DNA from: an uncultured Pedosphaera sp.
Lineage (GTDB): Bacteria; Verrucomicrobiota; Verrucomicrobiia; Limisphaerales; Pedosphaeraceae
Reading direction: 5' to 3'
Assembly: GCA_903918755.1 (NCBI GenBank)
Contig: CAIXFN010000040.1
Location: forward strand, 1-64,000
Length of the DNA stretch: 64,000 nucleotides
Numbering within the stretch: the first letter of the stretch is position 1; every line of letters begins with the position of its first letter. The translations under genes and the position numbers were made by a program. Below are positions 40,112 through 48,155 of the stretch, piece by piece. The notes under the pieces were generated by a model. That model was not told the DNA's origin. It ran no database searches and worked only from the letters and a program-made list of their open reading frames with translations.

Positions 40112-41434
40112 TCACTCGTACCGCAACGATTCAATCGGATCCAAATTGGCCGCTTTGTAAGCAGGATAGGTGCCGAACACGATGCCGACGACGGAGCAAA
40201 TGAACAACCCGATCACCACCCAATCGAAGGGAATCACGGCGGATAAATGCATCATGTGAGCGGCAATGTTGCCCACAATAATCCCCACGAGTACCCCCAT
40301 CGCCCCCCCTAATTCGCAAAGCATCACCGCTTCCATGATGAATTGCGTCATAATATTGCGCTTTTTGGCGCCAATCGCCCGCCGGATGCCGATTTCACGG
40401 GTGCGTTCGGTCACGGAAACCAGCATGATGTTCATGATCCCAATGCCAGCGGCCAACAAGGCGATGGAACTGATCGCGGCGACCCCGATTCGAACCGCCC
40501 AGGTAAAAGCGTTGATTTGGCCGAGGATGGAATCACTGGAAAAAATCTCGAAATCATCCTCCTGCCCCGGTTCGACTTTGCGAACGGTCCGCAAAATTCC
40601 CCGCACCTGATCCACGGTGTCGTCATATTTTTCCCGGTCCGGTGCCAGGACGGAGATGGTAATGCTCTGCTTCAAGCTCCCGTAACGAGTCAATCCCGTG
40701 GTGATGGGAATGATGGCAAAATTATCCTGATTTCCCCCTTCCATCGAACCCTTGGACTCCAAAACACCTACCACGGTGTAACTTATTCCGTTAAATTTTA
40801 CTTTTTCTCCCACCGGGGACCCAAAAGGAAACAGGTCCTTGGTCAGGCCGGCCGCCAGCACACAAACATCATGGGAGCCCTCCACGTCCGATTCCTGCAA
40901 AATTCGACCGTCTTGCAGCGTCCAATTTTGCGCGGCAAAGCTACCCGGCGTCTCTCCGGCCACGTTAAAGTTCGGCGGCGCTTTTCCGTACCGCGAAAGC
41001 ATGTCGCCGCCGGGAAACCAGGTCTCCAAACCAATGGCAATCGGCAGCGTAGCCTTCCGCTGCAGGGCCAATCCCTGGGCCAGGGTAATATCCTTGCGGC
41101 GGCGGTACTTTTCGTCGCCGCCCGGGCCACCGAAATGGACGGCCGGATACTTTTGCACCATGAACGTCTGACTGCTCAGCGAACTGAGATCCGTCTCGAT
41201 CTGGTGTTGCATTGCCCGCATGGTGGTCATGACCACGATAATCGAAAACACCCCGACCAGCACCCCCAACAAAGTCAAAGCGGACCGCAATTTGTGGGCC
41301 ACCAGAGCCCCGAAGGCCATGAAGAAACTCTCTTTGAATTCCGCCTGGAAAATCTGCCAGGATTGGAATCGTCCGGTGGCGGATCCGGCGGGCGGGCGGA
41401 TTGGGGAGGAACCGTTCATGGGGCGGTCATTCAT
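40112..41434 (-). CDS. MacB-like ABC transporter permease (second copy)
   Basis: 440 residues. An N-terminal helix (about 45-65, SALTLLGVLVGVFSIIVVMT) is followed by a large periplasmic MacB-PCD-like domain and three C-terminal helices with the FtsX signature VTERTREIGIRRAIGAKKRNI. The protein lacks the ATPase half found in MacB. It overlaps the first permease (41427-42656) by 8 bases, so the two probably pair in one transporter with the ATPase of 42684-43373. Confidence 0.88.
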   Translation of the reverse strand: MNDRPMNGSSPIRPPAGSATGRFQSWQIFQAEFKESFFMAFGALVAHKLRSALTLLGVLVGVFSIIVVMTTMRAMQHQIETDLSSLSSQTFMVQKYPAVHFGGPGGDEKYRRRKDITLAQGLALQRKATLPIAIGLETWFPGGDMLSRYGKAPPNFNVAGETPGSFAAQNWTLQDGRILQESDVEGSHDVCVLAAGLTKDLFPFGSPVGEKVKFNGISYTVVGVLESKGSMEGGNQDNFAIIPITTGLTRYGSLKQSITISVLAPDREKYDDTVDQVRGILRTVRKVEPGQEDDFEIFSSDSILGQINAFTWAVRIGVAAISSIALLAAGIGIMNIMLVSVTERTREIGIRRAIGAKKRNIMTQFIMEAVMLCELGGAMGVLVGIIVGNIAAHMMHLSAVIPFDWVVIGLFICSVVGIVFGTYPAYKAANLDPIESLRYE

Positions 41435-42656
41435 TGCGCAGGGCGTCCACCGGATTCATCCGCGCCGCCCGCCAGGCCGGCAGGAAGCCGGAGATTACCC
41501 CGGTCAACAAGGAGACCAGCAACGCCAATCCCATGACCGAAAAGGACATGTTCACCGGAATCAACCGGCGGAGCGCGAAAGTCAACAAATAGGTGATTAC
41601 CAACCCGACCAAGCCCCCCAACATGCAGACCGTGGCCGCTTCGATCAGGAACTGAAGCAAAATGGTCCGGCTTTTCGCGCCGATCGCCTTGCGCACGCCG
41701 ATCTCCCGGGTCCGCTCCGCCACGGAGACGAACATGATGTTCATGATGCCAATTCCCCCCACGAACAACGAAAGTCCCGTAATCAAAAGCCCCACAGTGG
41801 CGATCGTGCCGGCCACCGTATTGAACATCGTGATAAATTGCTCCTGCTGGTTGATCGAAAAATCATCCTCGTCGCCCGGCGCCAAACGGCGGATCTTCCG
41901 CATCACCCCGCGCACCTCTTCTTTCGCTTCATCCAACTGTTCCGGGGAAATGGCTTTCACTTTGATCGTGAAATCCGGATTCCGCCAATAACCAATCAAA
42001 AACTGCTGGATCGGGATGATTACCTGGTTATCCAGACTGCCCATGCCCAGGAAACTTCCCTGCTTGTCCAAAACCCCGATGACTTCCATGATGCGCGGTC
42101 CCACCTTGATGCGCTTCCCGATCGGGGATTCATTGATGAACAAATTCGTCGCCACATCATTGCCGATCACGCAAATGGGACGTCCACCTTCCGCTTCCCC
42201 CGGGGAGATGAAACGCCCCTCATTCATGGAAAATCCGCTGGTCGCCAGAAACTGGTCCGTGCTGCCGAGGATCTGGACACTGCTCGAACTGCGATTCTTA
42301 TAAGCCACGGTTTGAGCGATACCCACAACCGGGGCCACCGCCCGGGCCAGACTGAGCTCCCGTTCCACGGCCCGGCACTGTTCCAGCGTGATCTCCCGCC
42401 GCTTCAGGGTTTTCAGCCACTCCGCTTCGGAATGAGCAAACCAGGTATTGCGACTGACAAAGAGCATATCCGCTCCAATAATCGAAATGCTTTTATGGAA
42501 GGCTCCGTTCAAGCCGTTGATGGCGGTCGCCATCAGGGTCACCGTCACGATGCCGATGACAATCCCCAGCGTGGTCAAAACCGACCGCAGCTTGTTCGCC
42601 CGGATCGCATCCCAAGCGATCCCCAAACCTTCCTTGATTTCGCGGAAAAAATTCAT
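41427..42656 (-). CDS. MacB-like ABC transporter permease (first copy)
   Basis: 409 residues. Layout as in MacB permeases: helix near 21-45 (RSVLTTLGIVIGIVTVTLM), periplasmic domain, then three helices with VAERTREIGVRKAIGAKSR, the FtsX-family coupling motif. It forms the transmembrane channel of a tripartite ABC system. It follows the ATPase gene after 27 bases and overlaps the next permease gene. Confidence 0.88.
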   Translation of the reverse strand: MNFFREIKEGLGIAWDAIRANKLRSVLTTLGIVIGIVTVTLMATAINGLNGAFHKSISIIGADMLFVSRNTWFAHSEAEWLKTLKRREITLEQCRAVERELSLARAVAPVVGIAQTVAYKNRSSSSVQILGSTDQFLATSGFSMNEGRFISPGEAEGGRPICVIGNDVATNLFINESPIGKRIKVGPRIMEVIGVLDKQGSFLGMGSLDNQVIIPIQQFLIGYWRNPDFTIKVKAISPEQLDEAKEEVRGVMRKIRRLAPGDEDDFSINQQEQFITMFNTVAGTIATVGLLITGLSLFVGGIGIMNIMFVSVAERTREIGVRKAIGAKSRTILLQFLIEAATVCMLGGLVGLVITYLLTFALRRLIPVNMSFSVMGLALLVSLLTGVISGFLPAWRAARMNPVDALRNE

Positions 42657-42683
42657 GGTCAGGGCACGATTATCAGGGATCGG

Positions 42684-43373
42684 TCAGACCTTGCCGGTGG
42701 GTTCATCGCTGGCGATCAATCCATCCCGGATCCGGATGATCCGCCGGGCGTGGCGGGCGACATCCTCTTCATGGGTCACCACAAAAATCGTGTTGCCCTT
42801 GTCCGAAAGCGCCGCGAGTAGGGCCATGATTTCCTCCCCGGTGCGGGAATCCAGGTTGCCGGTGGGTTCGTCGGCCAGGATGATGGAAGGACTATTGACG
42901 AGCGCCCGCGCAATCGCGACCCGCTGCCGTTGTCCCCCAGACATCTCATTGGGCTTGTGGTGAACCCGGTCCGCCAGGCCGACACTCGCCAACGCCTCGA
43001 GCGAAATCCGGTAGCGTTCCTCGGCATTCATGCCCGAATAGATCAGTGGCAATTCCACATTGCGCAAAGCGTTGGAGCGGGGCAGCAGATTAAACGTCTG
43101 GAAAACAAACCCAATCTCGCGATTACGGATTTCCGCGAGTTGGTTGTCGTCCATCTCGCTGACATTATTCTGGTTCAGCTCGTAAAGGCCGGAAGTGGGC
43201 GTATCCAAACAGCCCAACAGATTCATGAGTGTCGATTTGCCCGACCCGGACGGCCCCATGATGGCGACATACTCTCCGCGCTGGATCTCCATGGAGACGT
43301 CGCGCAGGGCGTGGATGGTCTCCGCGCCCATTTGATAGCGGCGGGTGATGTTTTTGAGTCGGATGAGGCTCAC
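42684..43373 (-). CDS. ABC transporter ATP-binding protein (LolD/MacB type)
   Basis: 229 residues, GTG start. Walker [10 protein letters not shown] is at 40-48, the signature [15 protein letters not shown] at 144-158 and Walker [13 protein letters not shown] at about 165-176; the H-loop is VVTHEED. Sequence is closest to the MacB/LolD clade, which powers lipoprotein release or macrolide/peptide export without moving the substrate through the membrane. Two permeases follow in the same operon. Confidence 0.93.
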   Translation of the reverse strand: MSLIRLKNITRRYQMGAETIHALRDVSMEIQRGEYVAIMGPSGSGKSTLMNLLGCLDTPTSGLYELNQNNVSEMDDNQLAEIRNREIGFVFQTFNLLPRSNALRNVELPLIYSGMNAEERYRISLEALASVGLADRVHHKPNEMSGGQRQRVAIARALVNSPSIILADEPTGNLDSRTGEEIMALLAALSDKGNTIFVVTHEEDVARHARRIIRIRDGLIASDEPTGKV

Positions 43374-43450
43374 GGGCTTTAGGTTTGCAAATAAGGAATC
43401 GGTTTGGCAAAGGCGGAATCCGGCAACACCGGTCGATCCCGACCCGGAGG

Positions 43451-44782
43451 TTACTTCGAGCCCTCCTTGTCGTCCTTGTCGGAAATAATGGGCTTGGTCC
43501 CCACCACCACCTTCTTGCCGTCCTCCAATTCCCGGTTGATGGCCTTGTACCCGCCGGAAACCACTTCTTCCCCTTCTTTCAGTCCTTCCACTATCTCCAC
43601 GTAGTTTTCGTCACTGATTCCCCGGGTTACCGGGACCATTTTGGCATGGTCGCCATCCACCACAAAAACCACTTCCAAGGGTTTTTTCTTTTCCCCAAAT
43701 TTCACTTCATTGGTCCCGGTCGCCTTGGGCGTCGCGCTGGCGGCGGCCATCCCGTTGGTCGCGCCCGTCTTGTCTTTGGACGGGTCCTTGGGCAAGCGCG
43801 TGGCCACGCTCTGAATCGGCACGGTCATGACATTGGTCCGGTACCGGGTTTCAATTTCCGCCGTCACCGACATGCCGGGACGGAAGGACTCCTTTTCGGC
43901 AATCCGGATCTTGACCTCAAATTTCGTGGCTTCGGTGGTACTGGCGGTGGCGGAGCTACTGTTCTTGGAGGAATTCGCAATTTCCGTCACCACGCCTTTG
44001 AACTTCCGGTCCTTGAAGGCATCGACTTCCAGGCGGGCCTGCTGCCCCACTTTGATCAAAACCACATCCACCTCCCCGATATCCACGCGGGTTTCCATTT
44101 CGTTAAGATCGGAAACCGTCATGATCTCGGTTCCCGCCATCATGGCGGTGCCCACCACTCGCTCCCCCAGTTCCGAATTCAATTTGGTGACCGTGCCGGT
44201 CAGAGGTGAGTAAATCGTGGTTTTGAACAAATCGGCCGTCGCGGTCTGGAGGGAGGCATGCGCCACTTCCACCTGTTGCAAGGAGCCCGACAAAGTTGCC
44301 TTCGCCACGTCATACGTGGTCTTGGCTTCCAGAAAGGTCGAGTCAGAAACCAGCTTGTTCTTGAAGAGTTCCAGATTCCGCATGTATTCCAACTCCGCCT
44401 TTTGCAAATTCGCGTAGGCCGTATTGCTGTTGGCAAGGGAGTACTTGTAATTGGCATCGGCGGAATTGCGACTGGCCTGGTAATTGTCAGGCTTGATCCG
44501 CACCAGCAAATCCCCTTTTTTCACGCTCTGCCCTTCTTTCACGAGCAATTCAATAATCTCACCGCTGACTTCGGGGCTGATCTTGACCTGCACGACCGGC
44601 TGCACTTTGCCATTGGCCACTACCAGTTCCGTGAGGCTTCGCCGGGTGGCTTTTTCCTTCTGGATGACCACTACTGGCTCCTGTTTCCGGAAGTACACCG
44701 CCCCGGAGACCGCGAGCGCCACCACCAGGAGGATCCCGCCGACGATCCAGATTCTGCGTTTTTTTCGCTTGGGATTTGCCAT
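43451..44782 (-). CDS. MacA-like periplasmic adaptor (HlyD/RND adaptor family)
   Basis: 443 residues from the ATG at 44782, which has AAGGA seven bases upstream; an ATG at 44788 is two codons earlier but too near this site. A single N-terminal membrane helix ([21 protein letters not shown]) is followed by a lipoyl half-domain ([19 protein letters not shown]), a coiled-coil hairpin, the second lipoyl half, a beta-barrel and a membrane-proximal domain ([18 protein letters not shown]). An Ala/Thr-rich insert occurs near 355-375. It bridges the ABC permease and an outer-membrane channel (not in this window). Confidence 0.9.
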   Translation of the reverse strand: MANPKRKKRRIWIVGGILLVVALAVSGAVYFRKQEPVVVIQKEKATRRSLTELVVANGKVQPVVQVKISPEVSGEIIELLVKEGQSVKKGDLLVRIKPDNYQASRNSADANYKYSLANSNTAYANLQKAELEYMRNLELFKNKLVSDSTFLEAKTTYDVAKATLSGSLQQVEVAHASLQTATADLFKTTIYSPLTGTVTKLNSELGERVVGTAMMAGTEIMTVSDLNEMETRVDIGEVDVVLIKVGQQARLEVDAFKDRKFKGVVTEIANSSKNSSSATASTTEATKFEVKIRIAEKESFRPGMSVTAEIETRYRTNVMTVPIQSVATRLPKDPSKDKTGATNGMAAASATPKATGTNEVKFGEKKKPLEVVFVVDGDHAKMVPVTRGISDENYVEIVEGLKEGEEVVSGGYKAINRELEDGKKVVVGTKPIISDKDDKEGSK

Positions 44783-44826
44783 TACCATTTCCTTAGAACC
44801 CGGCTAGGCCGGTTTTGTTTCACAAA

Positions 44827-45363
44827 TTATTGCGGTTTCGGACCCCGTTTAAAGAAGGCGGTGCCCAAGGCTCCCCCGATCAGGCCGGAGATGCAGGACA
44901 TGATCACTTGCATGCAGCCACCCAACAGCAGCATGTTGGTCGTGACTCCTTCGGCCTTTTGCTTATCCATCTGCTCCTGCATTTTTTGCGCGACCTGGGC
45001 AAATTGCGGCCCCAGTTTGGTGTACAAGTCCACCATCAGTTTCATGATTTCCTGCCCGACCTGATAATGGACCGTCATCAGCAGCAAAACTGAAATCAGC
45101 CAGGCCGAAACTCCCCCGATCAAAACCGTCAGCATGCCCAGTTTGATTCCATCGCCGTAAGCCAGGGTCAGTTGGTACTGTCGGGTGAAGAGATGGAGCG
45201 CCAGGAGCGCGCCCAGAATTTGCGGCAGGCAGCACAGGACCCCCGCAAATGGTATGAAGGCAACCACGAAAATAACGGTGGCGCCAATCATCATGGCTTT
45301 GAAATCATCCGGTTCCACCGGGGTGGGAGCTGGTTGCTCCGCCTCTGGTTCAGTTGGATTCAT
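44827..45363 (-). CDS. Small membrane protein of unknown family
   Basis: 178 residues from the ATG at 45363 (a TTG two codons earlier is possible). A Pro/Glu-rich start is followed by about four membrane helices (AMMIGATVIFVVAFIPFAGVL ..., and SCISGLIGGALGTAFF near the end), with an amphipathic stretch (QEIMKLMVDLYTKLGPQFAQVAQKMQEQ) between. It starts inside the DUF2085 gene (14-base overlap) and lies 44 bases before the adaptor gene, so the five genes look co-transcribed. Function unknown. Confidence 0.65.
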   Translation of the reverse strand: MNPTEPEAEQPAPTPVEPDDFKAMMIGATVIFVVAFIPFAGVLCCLPQILGALLALHLFTRQYQLTLAYGDGIKLGMLTVLIGGVSAWLISVLLLMTVHYQVGQEIMKLMVDLYTKLGPQFAQVAQKMQEQMDKQKAEGVTTNMLLLGGCMQVIMSCISGLIGGALGTAFFKRGPKPQ

Positions 45364-45823
45364 AATCAATCTTGTTTGTCTTCTGGGTTCCTAACCATTC
45401 TGTCAGGCCGCGCAGTATAAACCACGAACACGCCACGCCAAAAAGAAATCCGGTCACCGCCCGGGTGCCTTTGAGATTGTCATACGCGCCGAGCATTTCC
45501 AGCGCGACATCTGCCAGCAGCAAACCGGCGGCTCCGGCCACGAACCGGATGGCCCATTTTTCCGGCACCCTAAATCCGGCAAAACCGGGATGGCCCACCG
45601 CCAACCCCAGGTAAATCCACCAGCAACGCACGCACAAACCAAATGGCCTTCCGGCCAGCCTATGGCAACGGGATGGGTCTTGATGGCACACGGTGGCGAA
45701 AACGTAACGCACGGAATTGCCGTCCGGCAGGGCGGCGACGACCGCCAAAGCGCAGACCAGCATGAAAAACGCCGCCATCACCCACGCAATCCGCCCTTCG
45801 GTTGAGTGTTCGGATATTACCAT
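45350..45823 (-). CDS. DUF2085 membrane protein
   Basis: 157 residues from an ATG preceded by GGAGTGG; a GTG three codons upstream exists. Three or four membrane helices. The hallmark of the family is present: CHQDPSRCHRLAGRPFGLC followed by VRCWWIYLGLAVG, that is two clustered Cys/His pairs near a membrane face, which may bind metal or heme. No function is known for DUF2085. It probably opens the operon that includes the MacAB-like efflux genes. Confidence 0.8.
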   Translation of the reverse strand: MVISEHSTEGRIAWVMAAFFMLVCALAVVAALPDGNSVRYVFATVCHQDPSRCHRLAGRPFGLCVRCWWIYLGLAVGHPGFAGFRVPEKWAIRFVAGAAGLLLADVALEMLGAYDNLKGTRAVTGFLFGVACSWFILRGLTEWLGTQKTNKIDYESN

Positions 45824-46052
45824 TTTTTCCACTCCGTCCCATCATCCGCTTTGACCCGGTAGCTTTTCCCAAAATACCGGCGCGACGTCCAGCATTAAAC
45901 CACCCCCTCGCCACCCCAGCATCCGGGCCGGGTGGGACTCGATGAAAGAGGGCCGGGGCGCGTACTGGCAATCAGGCAGTTTTCCGCCGGCATCCGCCTG
46001 GCAGTCCCCTGGGTCGATGGCGTAATCCGGAAAAGTGAGTATAATATTAACC

Positions 46053-46631
46053 ATGCCCTTGATTGCCTCGGACCGACCGCACATCAAACCACATTCGGCG
46101 TGTCTACGACGGTTACAGTTGTTCGTCGCTTACCAGGATTTATTGGCAGCGCACCACGCCCGGGCCACTTGTGACTTTCTGGCCCGGCGGTTGCGCCGGG
46201 AATTTGCCTTGAACTGCCGCTATTGGAGTTTTGGCGTACTCCGCAATCCGCCGCTGCAGGCGCACGCCTCCCGGGAGGCTCGCCATGCCGATCTCATCTT
46301 CGTCTCCTCCCACCCCGCAGCCGTGCCGCCCGCGGAATTTTTTCTCTGGGTTGACTCCTGGGCTCATCAAGAATGCCACGCTCAGGCCGTCGTCAGCCTC
46401 ATGGATCCGCCGATCGCAACCGCGAGCCAGGGCAGCCGGGTGCGCCAGCACTTGGAGTTGGTGGCGCGGAAACTGGGAATTCCCTTTTTCGCCCAACCGG
46501 ACCTGTGGCCAGAAAGCCCGATGCCAGACATACCCATTGGCGCAGCCCCTTCGGGGACACTGCCGCCATTACCGCCCGAGAACATTCTGCGACCGCAGGA
46601 CAATTGTGCCCATTGGGGAATCAATGAATGA
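46053..46631 (+). CDS. Hypothetical soluble protein
   Basis: 192 residues from the ATG at 46053; a GTG at 46035 is possible. The core has LFVAYQDLLAAHHARATCDFL, then RRLRREFALNCRYWSFGVL and ARHADLIFVSSH, a shape like the receiver/HTH-free response-type proteins of Verrucomicrobia. I do not recognise a family. The C-terminal 45 residues are Pro-rich and low-complexity. Codon use looks normal, and the frame is open with no overlapping competitor. Confidence 0.5.
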   Translation: MPLIASDRPHIKPHSACLRRLQLFVAYQDLLAAHHARATCDFLARRLRREFALNCRYWSFGVLRNPPLQAHASREARHADLIFVSSHPAAVPPAEFFLWVDSWAHQECHAQAVVSLMDPPIATASQGSRVRQHLELVARKLGIPFFAQPDLWPESPMPDIPIGAAPSGTLPPLPPENILRPQDNCAHWGINE

Positions 46632-47133
46632 GGTGGCGGCAGGCTCGCTTCGGCCCATTTCTCATCGCTCAGCCTTCGCGGACGAATGCGCCAACATTGC
46701 GCGGGAAGCGTGATTTCCACACGCCCCAGCCGCTCTGGGTTGCATTTTCCAGCCAATTCAGGCGGTATTCGTCCCTCGCCCTGATGGTACGGTTTATGCA
46801 ATTCATCAATTGCGATGACCAATATCAACAAATCCTACGCCACGGAAATGATCGAAGTTTCGGCGAACCCAACGAAGGCAATTCTGCAGTTTTGCGAATC
46901 CCGCAAACGCCGGTTGAACCCATTGGGCAGTAATTGCAGCGGTCCTCAAACTCCCTTGCCGACGCCCCAGTCCTTCGGGGGATCATCCCAGCAACCGGCC
47001 GCTGACATGGGGAAGCACTCCTCCTGAGTTCGGTGAGCAGGGACGGAAACCCGTCTCCAGCAAGCTCACGGCTGCGTCCGCGTGGGCATTGCGAAAACGC
47101 TTTCGCGGGCACGCTGGTTGCGGGTTGGGTGAA
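46632..47133. other. Non-coding stretch between convergent genes
   Basis: No gene is supported here. Short hairpins (GACGG/CCGTC at 47042-47055; GCGAAA/TTTCGC at 47091-47106) lie near the DUF72 stop and may serve as a weak terminator. Small frames in the centre have no protein-like composition. A minus-strand stretch near 46670-46800 could be a remnant of a decayed gene, but no family was recognised. Confidence 0.45.
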
Positions 47134-48093
47134 TCAGGCTGCGGGCAGGGTCCGGGTGCGCGACAAGATGGCCGCGATGGTGCCCAAGGCGCTCCCCTCA
47201 AAGCGGTTGTTAACATAAATAAAGGTTTTCCGCCGGATTTTTTGCTGCAATCCCTCAATCAATAATGCGGCGGCGGCGCTGCGTCCGGCTTCGTTCGGTT
47301 CCGACAATTTGTCGTAGGGCGCAAATAGTTTCACGGCTTCATCGTATTTGCGGCCAGGTCGCAAGAGAAACCGGGCCGCCACCACGGAACTGGTCCGACT
47401 CTCCGGTAGCGCCATCTGCTCCCCCACCTCCGGCATACCGCTCCAGGCATTGAAGACGTGCCCCACCCCATGCCGCGCCAGCATTGCGAAGTATTCCGGT
47501 TGGAGGAAATTCCGATTGCGGATCTCGACCGCATAGGGCCAACCCGCCGGCAGCGCGCCTAAAAAACGGTCCAATTCGGCGACAAAATCACGGCCATGGT
47601 GGTAGTCCGCCGGATAGAACTTTGAAAACTCAAACATCAACACTCCCACGTGCCGGCGAAAGCTTTCCAGTGGGCCAAGAAATGCGGAGGCAAATAAATC
47701 CGCATTCAAAAAATTGGGATTGGGTGTGCCGGCGCGCGGACCGAAGCGCGGCAGGTTTGGAAAACGGCGAATGGTGATTTCATCCGTCACCTTGAACCCA
47801 AATTCGAAATCCGCCGGTACCTGCGCCATCAAGCCCGCGAGATTGGCCGTCGTCGGAAAAGTATAGAAGGCGGCATCCACACAAACGGTTTTGAATACTC
47901 CCGCGTATTCTTCCAAACAGGATTTTTCAAAACGGCTCGTTGCGAATTTCCCGTGGAAAAGGTAGCGATCCTCCTGATAAAGCGTTCCCCGCCAGCCAGG
48001 ATATTTCCAGGAGGAGGTGCCGATGAAGACACCCTCCGCGGCCAGGTTTGCCACGGCCACCCGGACTGCTTCCCGGTCGAACATCAGATCCAT
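47134..48093 (-). CDS. DUF72-family protein
   Basis: 319 residues from the ATG at 48093. The signature GTSSWKYPGWRGTLY, near residue 25, and the YAVEIRNRNFLQPEY motif identify the DUF72 family, a TIM-barrel-like fold present in most bacteria and tentatively linked to a metal-dependent or nucleic-acid function. The FVNNRFEGSA-like end (FIYVNNRFEGSALG) is also conserved. It follows the kelch-like gene with a 62-base gap and could be read from the same transcript, although the product is cytoplasmic. Confidence 0.85.
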   Translation of the reverse strand: MDLMFDREAVRVAVANLAAEGVFIGTSSWKYPGWRGTLYQEDRYLFHGKFATSRFEKSCLEEYAGVFKTVCVDAAFYTFPTTANLAGLMAQVPADFEFGFKVTDEITIRRFPNLPRFGPRAGTPNPNFLNADLFASAFLGPLESFRRHVGVLMFEFSKFYPADYHHGRDFVAELDRFLGALPAGWPYAVEIRNRNFLQPEYFAMLARHGVGHVFNAWSGMPEVGEQMALPESRTSSVVAARFLLRPGRKYDEAVKLFAPYDKLSEPNEAGRSAAAALLIEGLQQKIRRKTFIYVNNRFEGSALGTIAAILSRTRTLPAA

Positions 48094-48155
48094 GGCCGGC
48101 ACTCTAGCCCCCTGCCCTTCCCGGAGAAATCCCAAACCGGGAGACGCGGTGAATT

